A DNA stretch of 64,000 bases from NCBI GenBank assembly GCA_963696545.1, contig CAVOKQ010000019.1:1-64000 (forward strand), written 5' to 3'. Below are positions 42,369 to 50,599 of the stretch, one piece after another. This DNA is from RPQJ01 sp963696545 (GTDB lineage Bacteria > Pseudomonadota > Gammaproteobacteria > Steroidobacterales > Steroidobacteraceae). Numbering within the stretch: the stretch's first letter is position 1; every line of letters begins with the position of its first letter. The notes beneath the pieces were generated by a model. The model saw only the letters and a program-made list of their open reading frames with translations, was not told where the DNA came from and searched no databases. Position numbers and translations under genes: made by a program.

Positions 42369-44120
42369 ATGAAGCTCCTCGCGACGCATCGGCGGTCGCT
42401 GTCTGCAGCGATCGCCCTGATCCTTACCGTTTCGATGGCCGGCTGCGGTTCCAAGGAACCGCCCGCCGCAACCACGACTGCAACTCCGCCTCCACCGCCG
42501 GCCACAGCGCCTGCAGCGGCGGCGCCTCCGGTCGCAGCGCCGACCGCCGCGCCGGCGCCGATTCCGGCCGTGGCGCTGTCGCCCGAGGCGCTCGAGGAAT
42601 TGCTCGCACCGATCGCGCTGTATCCCGATCCGATCCTGTCGCAGGTGCTGATCGCTTCCACGAATCCGCAGGAAGTGCTCGACGCGGGCAACTGGCTGAT
42701 CGCGAACCAGAGCCTCACCGGCAACGCTCTCGACACGGCGGCTGCGCAGATCGGCTTCACGCCGCCGATCCGCGCGCTGATCCAGTTCCCCGAGACGGTC
42801 GACATGATGTGCATGGAGCTCGACTGGACGACCCAGCTTGGTCAGGCATTCGTCGCCGATCAGCAGGGCGTGCTCGACGCCGTGCAGCGCCTGCGCCGGC
42901 AGGCCCAGGACGTCGGCAACCTGAAGAGCTCGCCGCAGATGAAGGTCGAGAACCAGGTGCAGAACGGCAAGGAGGTCGTGGTGCTCGCGCCTCCGAGCCC
43001 AGAGGTGGTCTACGTTCCGCAGTACGACCCGGTGGCCGTGTACGCGCCAGCGCCCGCGACGGCCGTGGCGCCAGTCGCAGCCGCGCCAGCCACGACGACC
43101 ACGACCACGACGACCGAGAGCTCCGGCTACAGCACCGGCGCGATGGTGACGACCGGCCTGCTGTCCTTCGGGGCGGGCATGCTGGTGAACGAACTCTTCG
43201 ACGACGACGACAACAATCATCACCACAACAACGACTACTACTATCCGAACTACGGCTACGGCGGCATGCCTTACTACCCGCCTCGTCCATACCGCCCCGC
43301 GTACGGCAACGGCTATTACCCGAGCAACGGCTACAACCGCCCGCCGAACTACCAGCACGGCTTCAACAACAATAACGTTGTGGTGGTCAACAAGAATGGC
43401 CAGGGCGGCGACTACTGGAACGACCGCAACAATCGCGCGACGACGTACCAGAAGAACGGGAACTACCAGGCGAGGAGCCCGATTTCGTCGGCCAAGCCGA
43501 ACCGTCCCGAGCTGCAGGACCTGAACAAGCGCCAGCCGCGCCCGATGCCGGCAGACGCGAAGCGGCCGCCCACCACCGCGGCGTCCAAGGACTGGAAGGG
43601 CCAGTCCTCTTATGCCGGCGCCAAGCAAGGTGTGAAGGACAAGAAGGTCGCATCGAACGCGCCGCAGGCGAGACCGGCACCGAAGGTGCAAGGCTCGTAC
43701 GGTGGCGCGTCGGGTGATCGCGCCAAGCCGGCAAATACCGGCGGCTACCAGGGCGCCAACAAGGCCAAGCCGCAGGCGCCGCAGCGCCCGGCGACCAAGG
43801 ACGTCGCGAAGCCGAACGTGTCGAAGCCCAAGCCTGCAACCGGCCAGGGTGACCGCGGATACTCAAAGCCGGCCGCACGGCCGCAAACGTCGAACGCCCA
43901 GAAGCCCGCAGCACGCCCGGCGCAAGCGCCGGCGCGATCCCCAGCCAGCTCCGGCGGTGGCCAGAGGCCGCAGAAATCTTCAGCCGTGTCGGGCGCGAAC
44001 AAGAGCGGTAAGTCCGACCGCGCCGCCAGCCAGCGCGGCAAGCAGAGCATGCCGCAGGGCGCCCATAGCAAGGGTGGTGGCGGTGGCGGTGGCGGTGGCG
44101 GCAAGAAGGGCAAGCGCTAG
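42369..44120 (+). CDS. DUF3300 lipoprotein with low-complexity tail
   Basis: The 583-residue protein starts with a lipoprotein signal (ALILTVSMAGC) and a Pro/Ala linker. Residues about 75-210 form the DUF3300 domain (LLAPIALYPDPILSQVLIAST, NPQEVLDAGNWL, PEVVYVPQYDP). One possible membrane-like segment (YSTGAMVTTGLLSFGAGML) precedes an unusual run rich in Asp, Asn, His and Tyr (residues about 275-335). The remainder is Pro/Gln/Lys/Gly-rich with a poly-glycine/lysine end. DUF3300 genes are commonly followed by DUF2950 genes, as here. Function is unknown; the His/Asp cluster suggests metal binding. Confidence 0.9.
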   Translation: MKLLATHRRSLSAAIALILTVSMAGCGSKEPPAATTTATPPPPPATAPAAAAPPVAAPTAAPAPIPAVALSPEALEELLAPIALYPDPILSQVLIASTNPQEVLDAGNWLIANQSLTGNALDTAAAQIGFTPPIRALIQFPETVDMMCMELDWTTQLGQAFVADQQGVLDAVQRLRRQAQDVGNLKSSPQMKVENQVQNGKEVVVLAPPSPEVVYVPQYDPVAVYAPAPATAVAPVAAAPATTTTTTTTESSGYSTGAMVTTGLLSFGAGMLVNELFDDDDNNHHHNNDYYYPNYGYGGMPYYPPRPYRPAYGNGYYPSNGYNRPPNYQHGFNNNNVVVVNKNGQGGDYWNDRNNRATTYQKNGNYQARSPISSAKPNRPELQDLNKRQPRPMPADAKRPPTTAASKDWKGQSSYAGAKQGVKDKKVASNAPQARPAPKVQGSYGGASGDRAKPANTGGYQGANKAKPQAPQRPATKDVAKPNVSKPKPATGQGDRGYSKPAARPQTSNAQKPAARPAQAPARSPASSGGGQRPQKSSAVSGANKSGKSDRAASQRGKQSMPQGAHSKGGGGGGGGGGKKGKR

Positions 44121-44129
44121 GAGAAGCAC

Positions 44130-45083
44130 ATGAAGATCATCGAAACACGATTCGTTGCCGTGCGCTTCGGACTGTTGCTTGCGGGCGCCGCGTTGCTCGC
44201 CGCCTGCGCGAAGGTCGAGGACCACACCTCGTTCAAGACCCCCGAGGCGGCGGTCGACGCGTTCGTAGCCGCGCTGCAGAAGGACGACATCCCGGCGCTG
44301 CAGAAGCTGCTCGGCCCGGGCAGCGAGGACCTGCTGTCGTCCGGAGATGCGGTTCAGGACAATGCCGCTCGCGAGGAATTCCTTGCGGCCTACCAGCAGA
44401 AGCACTCGCTCGCAGCCGAAGGCAACGACTCGATGTCGCTGGTCGTCGGCCCGAACGACTGGCCGCTGCCGATTCCGGTCGTGAAGAAGGACGGCAAGTG
44501 GCGCCTCGACGGGCAGGCGGGTGCCGACGAGATGATCTATCGGCGCGTCGGTGCGAACGAGCTCGGTGCGATCGCGGTCTGCGAGGGATTCGTTGCCGCG
44601 CAGAACGACTACGCGTCTGAGGGCCGCGACGGTGATCCGCCGGGCATCTACGCGCTGAAGCTGATCAGCGATGAAGGCATGCAGAATGGGCTGTACTGGC
44701 CGACAGCTGAAGACGAGGCGCCGAGCCCGGCCGGCCCGTTTGTGGCCGCGGCCGCAGCAGAGGGTTATCGTCGCGGTGAGTCGCGGATGCCATACCACGG
44801 CTACTATTACCGCATGCTCTATGCGCAGGGAGCGAACGCGAACGGCGGAGCGAAGGAGTATTTCGTGGACGGCGTACTGACCGGCGGTTTCGCACTCGTC
44901 GCGTGGCCTGCCGACTATGGCGTGAGCGGAGTGCAGACGTTCATCGTCAGCCAGGACGGCGTGGTCTTCCAGAAGGACCTCGGAGAGGACACCGCGACGG
45001 TGGTGGAGTCGATCAAGTCGTTCGACCCGGACAGCTCGTGGACGGCGGTCGTACCGTCCGCACTGGCCGACGCAACCGGCTGA
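44130..45083 (+). CDS. DUF2950 lipoprotein
   Basis: The 317-residue protein has a lipoprotein signal (LLLAGAALLAAC) and then the DUF2950 domain over nearly its whole length: FKTPEAAVDAFVAALQKDD at the start, AIAVCEGFVAAQNDYASEGRDGD in the middle and AWPADYGVSGVQTFIVSQDGVVFQKDLG near the end. The role is unknown. It begins nine bases after the DUF3300 gene and a hairpin closes the pair, so the two form an operon with a probable shared envelope function. Confidence 0.9.
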   Translation: MKIIETRFVAVRFGLLLAGAALLAACAKVEDHTSFKTPEAAVDAFVAALQKDDIPALQKLLGPGSEDLLSSGDAVQDNAAREEFLAAYQQKHSLAAEGNDSMSLVVGPNDWPLPIPVVKKDGKWRLDGQAGADEMIYRRVGANELGAIAVCEGFVAAQNDYASEGRDGDPPGIYALKLISDEGMQNGLYWPTAEDEAPSPAGPFVAAAAAEGYRRGESRMPYHGYYYRMLYAQGANANGGAKEYFVDGVLTGGFALVAWPADYGVSGVQTFIVSQDGVVFQKDLGEDTATVVESIKSFDPDSSWTAVVPSALADATG

Positions 45084-45104
45084 GCGAACCTCCGCAGGTT
45101 CGCT
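45083..45104 (+). terminator. Hairpin after the DUF3300-DUF2950 operon
   Basis: AGCGAACCT-CCGC-AGGTTCGCT is a perfect nine-base stem with a four-base loop that starts at the last base of the DUF2950 stop codon. A second GC-rich stem (11 bases, arms at 45123-45133 and 45157-45167) follows. Neither has a clear T run. Confidence 0.6.
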
Positions 45105-45240
45105 GATCCGAAGCGTTCGGACCCGCGGCCGGCCCGGCTCACCACGTGTGGGTCGCGCCGGCCGCGGTCGTTTCGGCAGCCCCTGATTCTCGGACGCCGC
45201 GCAAGGGTCAGTATGTGCGGCACTGAGCCGGAGACCCACG

Positions 45241-47001
45241 ATGACATCGACCACGCCGCAGCGCATGACCCCGTCCGAAGCCCTGGTCGAGACCCTGGCC
45301 GCCAACGGCGTGACCGAGGTGTTCGGCATCGTCGGCTCCGCGTACATGGACGCGCTCGACATTTTTCCCGCGGCCGGCATCCGCTTCGTCCCCGTCGCGC
45401 ACGAGCAGGGCGCGGCACACATGGCGGATGGCTACGCGCGGGCCTCCGGGCGACACGGCGTCTGCATTGCACAGAACGGCCCAGGCATCACGAACTTCGT
45501 CACTGCAATCGCGGCGGCGTACTGGGCGCATTCACCCGTCGTATTCATCACGCCCGAGACGGGATCCGCGACGATGGGGCTCGGCGGCTTCCAGGAAACC
45601 GAGCAGCTGCCGATCTTCTCGAAGATCACCAAGTACCAGGGTCACGTTGGCAATCCGAAACGCATGGCCGAGATCGCCGGCCGCTGCTTCGACCGGGCAA
45701 TGCTGGAGATGGGTCCCTGCCAGCTCAACATCCCGCGCGACTACTTCTATGGCGACATCCAGGCCACGATCACGGCGCCGATGCGCATTGGCCGCGGCCC
45801 GGGCGACGCCGCCGCTCTCGATGAAGCCGCGACACTGATCGCCGCGGCGAAATTTCCAGTCATTCTCGCGGGCGGCGGCGTGATCACGTCGGGCGGCACC
45901 GCCGAAGCGACCGCGCTCGCGGAGCTGCTGCATGCGCCGGTCTGCAACAGCTACCTGCACAACGACACGTTCCCGGCGTCGCATCCGCTGTGGTGCGGCC
46001 CGCTCGGCTACCAGGGCTCGAAGGCCGCGATGCGGCTGATCTCGCAGGCCGACGTCGTGCTCGCGCTCGGCACACGGCTCGGCCCATTCGGCACGCTGCC
46101 GCAGTACGGCATGGAGTACTGGCCCGCGAACGCGAAGATCATCCAGGTGGATGCCGACGCGAAGGTGCTCGGGCTAGTGAAGCCGATCAGCGTCGGCATT
46201 CACGGCGACGCGCGCGCAGCAGCGTCGGCGTTGCTCGAGCGCCTGGCGGCCCGCTCGATCGCGTGTGCCGCGAGCAAGGCGGAGCGCAAGCAGAAGATCG
46301 AAGCCGAGAAGGCGGCCTGGGAGAGCGAGCTGAACGATTGGACCCACGAGCGCGACCCGTTCTCGCTCGAGGTCGCGAAGGACTCGAAGTACATGCATCC
46401 GCGACAGATGCTGCGCGAGCTCGAGAAAGCGATGCCCAGGCACGCGATGGTATCGACCGATATCGGCAACATCTGCTCGGTTTCGAACTCGTACCTGCGC
46501 TTCGAACAGCCGCGCTCGATGTTCGCCGCAATGAGCTTCGGCAACTGCGGTTACGCGTTCCCGGTCGCGTGCGGCGCGAAGTTCGCCGTGCCCGATCGCC
46601 CGGCAATCGCCTATGTCGGCGACGGCGCGTGGGGCATCAGCTTGAACGAGCTGCTCACGTGCGCGCGCGAGAAACTCGGCGTGACGGTCGTGGTGTTCAA
46701 CAACGGCCAGTGGGGCGCGGAAAAGAAGAACCACGTCGATTTCTACTCGCGGCGCTTCCAGGCCGTGGACCTCGAAAGCCCGAGCTGGGCCGGCGTGGCG
46801 AAGGCCTTCGGCTGCGAAGGCGTGACAGTGGACCGGTTGTCCGACGTCGGACCCGCGCTGCAGGCAGCCGTGAAGGCGCAAGCCGCCGGCAAGACGACCG
46901 TGCTCGAGATGATGGTCACGCGCGAGCTCGGCGATCCGTTCCGCCGCGACGCGCTTTCGAAGCCAGTGCGCTACCTCGACAAGTACAAGTCGTACACCTG
47001 A
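45241..47001 (+). CDS. xsc: Sulfoacetaldehyde acetyltransferase
   Basis: The 586-residue thiamine-diphosphate enzyme converts sulfoacetaldehyde and phosphate to acetyl phosphate and sulfite, the key desulfonation step in taurine and isethionate breakdown. The N-terminus MTPSEALVETLAANGVTEVFGIVGSAYMDAL-like block (key residues GIVGSAYMD) and VAHEQGAAHMADGYAR with the catalytic glutamate are typical of Xsc rather than acetolactate synthase. The cofactor site GDGAWGISLNELL...VVFNN is intact. Neighbouring pta, tau or isethionate genes expected in such an operon are absent: the next gene, convergent, is a TPR gene. Confidence 0.9.
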   Translation: MTSTTPQRMTPSEALVETLAANGVTEVFGIVGSAYMDALDIFPAAGIRFVPVAHEQGAAHMADGYARASGRHGVCIAQNGPGITNFVTAIAAAYWAHSPVVFITPETGSATMGLGGFQETEQLPIFSKITKYQGHVGNPKRMAEIAGRCFDRAMLEMGPCQLNIPRDYFYGDIQATITAPMRIGRGPGDAAALDEAATLIAAAKFPVILAGGGVITSGGTAEATALAELLHAPVCNSYLHNDTFPASHPLWCGPLGYQGSKAAMRLISQADVVLALGTRLGPFGTLPQYGMEYWPANAKIIQVDADAKVLGLVKPISVGIHGDARAAASALLERLAARSIACAASKAERKQKIEAEKAAWESELNDWTHERDPFSLEVAKDSKYMHPRQMLRELEKAMPRHAMVSTDIGNICSVSNSYLRFEQPRSMFAAMSFGNCGYAFPVACGAKFAVPDRPAIAYVGDGAWGISLNELLTCAREKLGVTVVVFNNGQWGAEKKNHVDFYSRRFQAVDLESPSWAGVAKAFGCEGVTVDRLSDVGPALQAAVKAQAAGKTTVLEMMVTRELGDPFRRDALSKPVRYLDKYKSYT

Positions 47002-47009
47002 CGCGCGAG

Positions 47010-48344
47010 TCAGTTGTCGGTGTCGGCACTGGCGACCCTCTGCATCCAGGCGACGTTCAGCCCGGATCGAGGCTTCAGCGCCAGGCGCTCGTTCAGCAGC
47101 GAGCGCGCCAGGCGCGTGCGTCTCGATTTCTCGGCGGCGCGGGTGAGCGTCTGCGCGAGCAGGTCACGTTGCGCATGGGAGCCACCGGCGCGCGCGGCGA
47201 TCGCCTTGACAGGCGCAAGCAGCTCGACAGCCTCGACGTAACGTCCATCGGCGTAAGCGAGCAGTGCCCTTGCGACCGGCAATCCAACCGAGCGCGTCAT
47301 CGTGCCGTTGTCCGTCGCCGGCTGCGCCGAGCGCTCCATGACGGCGAGCAGTCTTCGCGCCAGGTCGGTCCGTCCCGCGCCTGCGAAGGCCATCATCGCG
47401 TGAGTATCGTTGAACGAGTACCAGGCGTCCTCGATGCGCGGCTCCCACGCGTCCGCCATGCGCTGCCACCGGTCACCGACGTCGACGTCATGGAGCTTGA
47501 GCCGCCACAGGAGAGCGCTGGCATCGATCATGTCCATGATCACAGTGGAATCGGTACCGCGCACGCGCGTGTCGTGCAGCTCGAGAACCCGGTCCCAGCG
47601 CTGCTCGTCAAAGTAGTAGAGGGCCAGGTGCCACCAGTTGTGCACCGCGAAGAAATTGTTCGGGGACCAGTCCTCGGCACGCGTCGCTAGCCACTCCTGT
47701 CCGTCGGCGATTCGATTCGTCATCTCGAGCACGTGTGCCACGGCATGGATCGCCCAGGCATCGCGGGGGTCGCTCGCGACGGCCCGCTGTCCCGCGTCCT
47801 CGGCGCGCGAGTACTCGGCCATCTCTTCGAGCCCGAACGCGTACATGCCCTGGTAGTAGCCTTCCAGGCGCGAGCCGCGGTCTATGTCCGGCAGGCGTCT
47901 CGCCACACGGTCGCGCAGCTCGCTCGACTGCCCCAGGAAGAAGTCGCCCTGGTGTGCAGCCATCATGGCCAGTCCGTCGTTCGGGTGCTCGACGAGGATG
48001 TCCTCCCACGCGGCGCAGGCATCGTTGAGACGGCCATCGATCCAGGCTTCAAGAGCCTGAAGGTGCTTCCGCTCCCGAATCGACGCGCCTCTGGACGCGG
48101 CCTTTCCGGCCGCAAGCGCCGCCTTTGCGTCGGGCAGCAGCGACTTTTCCATGCCCAGCACGCAGAGCAAGCCTTTCAGCAGGTGCCCCATCACGAGCCC
48201 AGGGTCGATGGCGGTCGCCTGGTCGACCTCCGCGACGGGATCGTTGTTGAAGGTCATCAGCTTCGCAACGGCAGAATCGAGCTGACGGACGGCGGCGGCG
48301 TCACCTGACGTCACCATGACCCCGAACTGGTCGCGATGGCCCAT
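47010..48344 (-). CDS. TTC38-like tetratricopeptide protein
   Basis: The 444-residue cytoplasmic protein is all-helical and follows the layout of the tetratricopeptide repeat protein 38 family. Recognisable parts are RERKHLQALEAWIDGRLNDACAAWE, HPNDGLAMMAAHQGDFFLGQS, DPRDAWAIHAVAHVLEMTNRI and NNFFAVHNWWHLALYYFDEQRWDRVLELHD, which contains the His-Trp-x-His segment diagnostic of the family. No signal peptide is present. Function is unknown. It is convergent with xsc, eight bases away, and divergent from the RDD gene. Confidence 0.85.
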   Translation of the reverse strand: MGHRDQFGVMVTSGDAAAVRQLDSAVAKLMTFNNDPVAEVDQATAIDPGLVMGHLLKGLLCVLGMEKSLLPDAKAALAAGKAASRGASIRERKHLQALEAWIDGRLNDACAAWEDILVEHPNDGLAMMAAHQGDFFLGQSSELRDRVARRLPDIDRGSRLEGYYQGMYAFGLEEMAEYSRAEDAGQRAVASDPRDAWAIHAVAHVLEMTNRIADGQEWLATRAEDWSPNNFFAVHNWWHLALYYFDEQRWDRVLELHDTRVRGTDSTVIMDMIDASALLWRLKLHDVDVGDRWQRMADAWEPRIEDAWYSFNDTHAMMAFAGAGRTDLARRLLAVMERSAQPATDNGTMTRSVGLPVARALLAYADGRYVEAVELLAPVKAIAARAGGSHAQRDLLAQTLTRAAEKSRRTRLARSLLNERLALKPRSGLNVAWMQRVASADTDN

Positions 48345-48444
48345 CGTCTGATCCCCCTGACGCGTGACGGCCGGCTGCCGTCAACCTGCCGGTCGCATTG
48401 GGCATAGAGTACGCTCGGATCGACTACCCACAAAGGTGACCAGC

Positions 48445-48882
48445 GTGCCAATCGACGAGAGTCAGTACGAGTACGTCGGGTTCTGGGCGCGCACCTGGGC
48501 GTCGCTGATCGACTCGGTACTGCTCGCGGTCATCCTCTACCCGGTGCTGACCCTGATCTACGGCCGGGCCTACTGGACCGACCCCAGCCTGATCCACGGG
48601 CCTGCGGACCTGCTGCTGCAGTGGGTGCTGCCGGCCGTCGCAGTCGTGATCTTCTGGATAACCCGGCAGGCCACGCCCGGCAAGATGATGATCCGGGCGA
48701 GGATCGTCGACGCCGAAACGGGCGGGCCGCTGACGCGCGCGCAGGCGATCAAGCGGTATCTCGGGTACTACGTCTCGTTGCTTGGTCTCGGGCTGGGCTT
48801 CTTCCAGGTTGGCTGGGACAAGCGCAAGCAGGGCTGGCACGACAGGATCGCGAGGACGGTCGTGGTCCGTCCTCGTCGATAG
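48445..48882 (+). CDS. RDD family membrane protein
   Basis: The 145-residue protein has an N-terminal RDD motif region (GFWARTWASLIDSVLLAVI), then two more membrane segments and the characteristic RQATPGKMMIRARIVDAETGGPLTRAQAIKRYLGYY. The C-terminus KQGWHDRIARTVVV is also typical. Function is unknown; some members are Na+/H+ antiporters or aid protein insertion. GTG 48445 is preferred because AAGGTGA lies about 7 nt upstream; GTG 48436 is an in-frame alternative. It lies convergent with znuB. Confidence 0.85.
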   Translation: MPIDESQYEYVGFWARTWASLIDSVLLAVILYPVLTLIYGRAYWTDPSLIHGPADLLLQWVLPAVAVVIFWITRQATPGKMMIRARIVDAETGGPLTRAQAIKRYLGYYVSLLGLGLGFFQVGWDKRKQGWHDRIARTVVVRPRR

Positions 48883-48907
48883 GCGCCACAGGCGGCGCGC
48901 TTCCCGA

Positions 48908-49687
48908 TCAATCGGTCTCGACTTCGACCGCGACCTTGCGCCGCGCCGTCAGGTGCAGCAGCACCGCGAGCATGGCCATCGCCCACACGATCACCGCGCT
49001 CGACGGCAGGTCGGTCACGACCGAGGCCGCGAGCCCGGCGAGATAGCTCACGAATGCGAGTGCGTAGCCGAGCACGAGCTGCCGGTCCACCGCGTGTCGA
49101 TACGTCGCAAGAGCGGGCACGATCAGCGTCGTGAACACGAGGTACACGCCCACGAGCTGCACCGACGTCGTGACCACGACGGCAAACAGCACGTAGAAGC
49201 CCGCGTGTCCCATGCGCCCGTGCCACCGGAACCACAGCACCAGGAACACCGCGGTGACGATCGCCGCGCGCACCAGCTGCTCGGTGGAGACCCACAGGAT
49301 CTGCCCGGCCAGCAGGTCCTTCAGTTCCTCGCCGCCGTGCGGATTGTTCGCGAGCAGCAGTATCTGCGCGGTGGAAGCGAGCACGAACAGCACGCCGATC
49401 AGTGCCTCCTGCACCTCGGGGCGCTTGCGCTCCGTCCACGTGAGCAGCAGCGCGCCGAGCAATGCGGCGCCGACCGCGGCGACCTGCGTCATCCAGCCCT
49501 GCAGCTCTAGGCCCGCGGTCTGTGCAGCAATGACGCCCAGCGCGGCCACCTGCGCAATGGCGAGGTCGATGAACACGATTCCCCGCCGTAGCACCTGCTG
49601 GCCAAGCGGCACGTGCGACAGCGACACGAGGATGCCGGCGACCAGCGCAGGCCACAAGATGCTGAGTGAACCGAGGACGTCGTTCAT
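48908..49687 (-). CDS. znuB: Zinc/manganese-type ABC transporter permease
   Basis: The 259-residue membrane protein belongs to the ABC-3 permease family. It has seven or eight helices; the segments GIVFIDLAIAQVAALGVIAA and GVYLVFTTLIVPALATYR are the family's conserved cytoplasmic and helix regions. Together with the solute-binding protein upstream it would import zinc or manganese. The start overlaps the znuA stop by four bases (ATGA). No ATP-binding subunit is seen in the cluster; one elsewhere in the genome would be needed. Confidence 0.88.
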   Translation of the reverse strand: MNDVLGSLSILWPALVAGILVSLSHVPLGQQVLRRGIVFIDLAIAQVAALGVIAAQTAGLELQGWMTQVAAVGAALLGALLLTWTERKRPEVQEALIGVLFVLASTAQILLLANNPHGGEELKDLLAGQILWVSTEQLVRAAIVTAVFLVLWFRWHGRMGHAGFYVLFAVVVTTSVQLVGVYLVFTTLIVPALATYRHAVDRQLVLGYALAFVSYLAGLAASVVTDLPSSAVIVWAMAMLAVLLHLTARRKVAVEVETD

Positions 49688-50589
49688 TTGCCGGCTGCCA
49701 GCAGGCGCCTGAGCGTGTCGTCGAACAGGCCGAACAGGTCCTTCGCCTCCGGCGTTCCACCCACCGAGAACGGCAGCAGCACGACCGGTACGCCGATCTT
49801 CTGCGACAGCGAATCGGCCGCCTTGGTGTCGTTGTAGGCGTTGCGCAGGATCATCTTCGGCTTGTTAGCCGCAAGCTTGTTCACCAGCTCCAGCAGGTAG
49901 CCCGCGCTCGGTGGCACGCCGGGCTTGGGCTCGATCGTCGCGACCTGGTTCAGTCCCAGCCAGTGGCAGAGATATCGCTGGTCCGTGTGGATGGCTACCA
50001 CAGGGATACCCTTGAGCGGCACGGCCTGCGCCTCCCAGCGCGTGATGGCCTGCTGCCACCGCCCCTGGAAGTCCGCGGCGCGCGCCTGGTAGTACGTGGC
50101 ATTGGCCGGATCGACGGCTGCAAGCCGTGCGCTCAACGCCTTCGCCACCGCAGCGACGTTGTGCGGGTCGAGCTGGATGTGCGGATTGCCGAGAGGGTGA
50201 ATGTCGCCCATCGAGCGATCGACGGCGGTCGGGACATCGAGCAGCCGTACGGCCGACGTTGCTTCGAAGTAGCCCGGCGAGCCCGGCTTGATCTTCGGAT
50301 TGCCCGATTCCTGCACCAGCACCGGCAGCCAGCCGATCTCGAGGTCGGCGCCGTTCGCGACGATCAGGTCCGCGGTTCGCGCGCGGGCAACCAGGCTCGG
50401 CTTTGCATCCACCTGGTGCACGTCCTGCAGCGCGTTCGTCGCGACGTAGACGTTGACCTTGTCGCCGCCGAGCTCGGTCGTGAGCGAGCCCCAGTCGGCC
50501 GTGGTGGCGAGCACCTTGAGTTCCGCATGCGCGGGCAGCGTCGCGCCGAGCAACAGCAGCGCGCAGGTGTTGACGATTGTGCGGATCAT
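49684..50589 (-). CDS. znuA: Zinc/manganese-type ABC transporter solute-binding protein
   Basis: The 301-residue protein has a signal peptide (TIVNTCALLLLGATLPAHAE) and the cluster A-I binding-protein fold: VLATTADWGSLTTELGGDKV at the N-terminus, NPHIQLDPHNV with a metal-binding histidine, and AIHTDQRYLCHWLGL with another. The long His-rich loop found in E. coli ZnuA is missing. Zinc is the likely metal but manganese is possible. It lies ten bases after the porin gene and overlaps znuB. Confidence 0.88.
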   Translation of the reverse strand: MIRTIVNTCALLLLGATLPAHAELKVLATTADWGSLTTELGGDKVNVYVATNALQDVHQVDAKPSLVARARTADLIVANGADLEIGWLPVLVQESGNPKIKPGSPGYFEATSAVRLLDVPTAVDRSMGDIHPLGNPHIQLDPHNVAAVAKALSARLAAVDPANATYYQARAADFQGRWQQAITRWEAQAVPLKGIPVVAIHTDQRYLCHWLGLNQVATIEPKPGVPPSAGYLLELVNKLAANKPKMILRNAYNDTKAADSLSQKIGVPVVLLPFSVGGTPEAKDLFGLFDDTLRRLLAAGK

Positions 50590-50599
50590 GATCGGGCTC

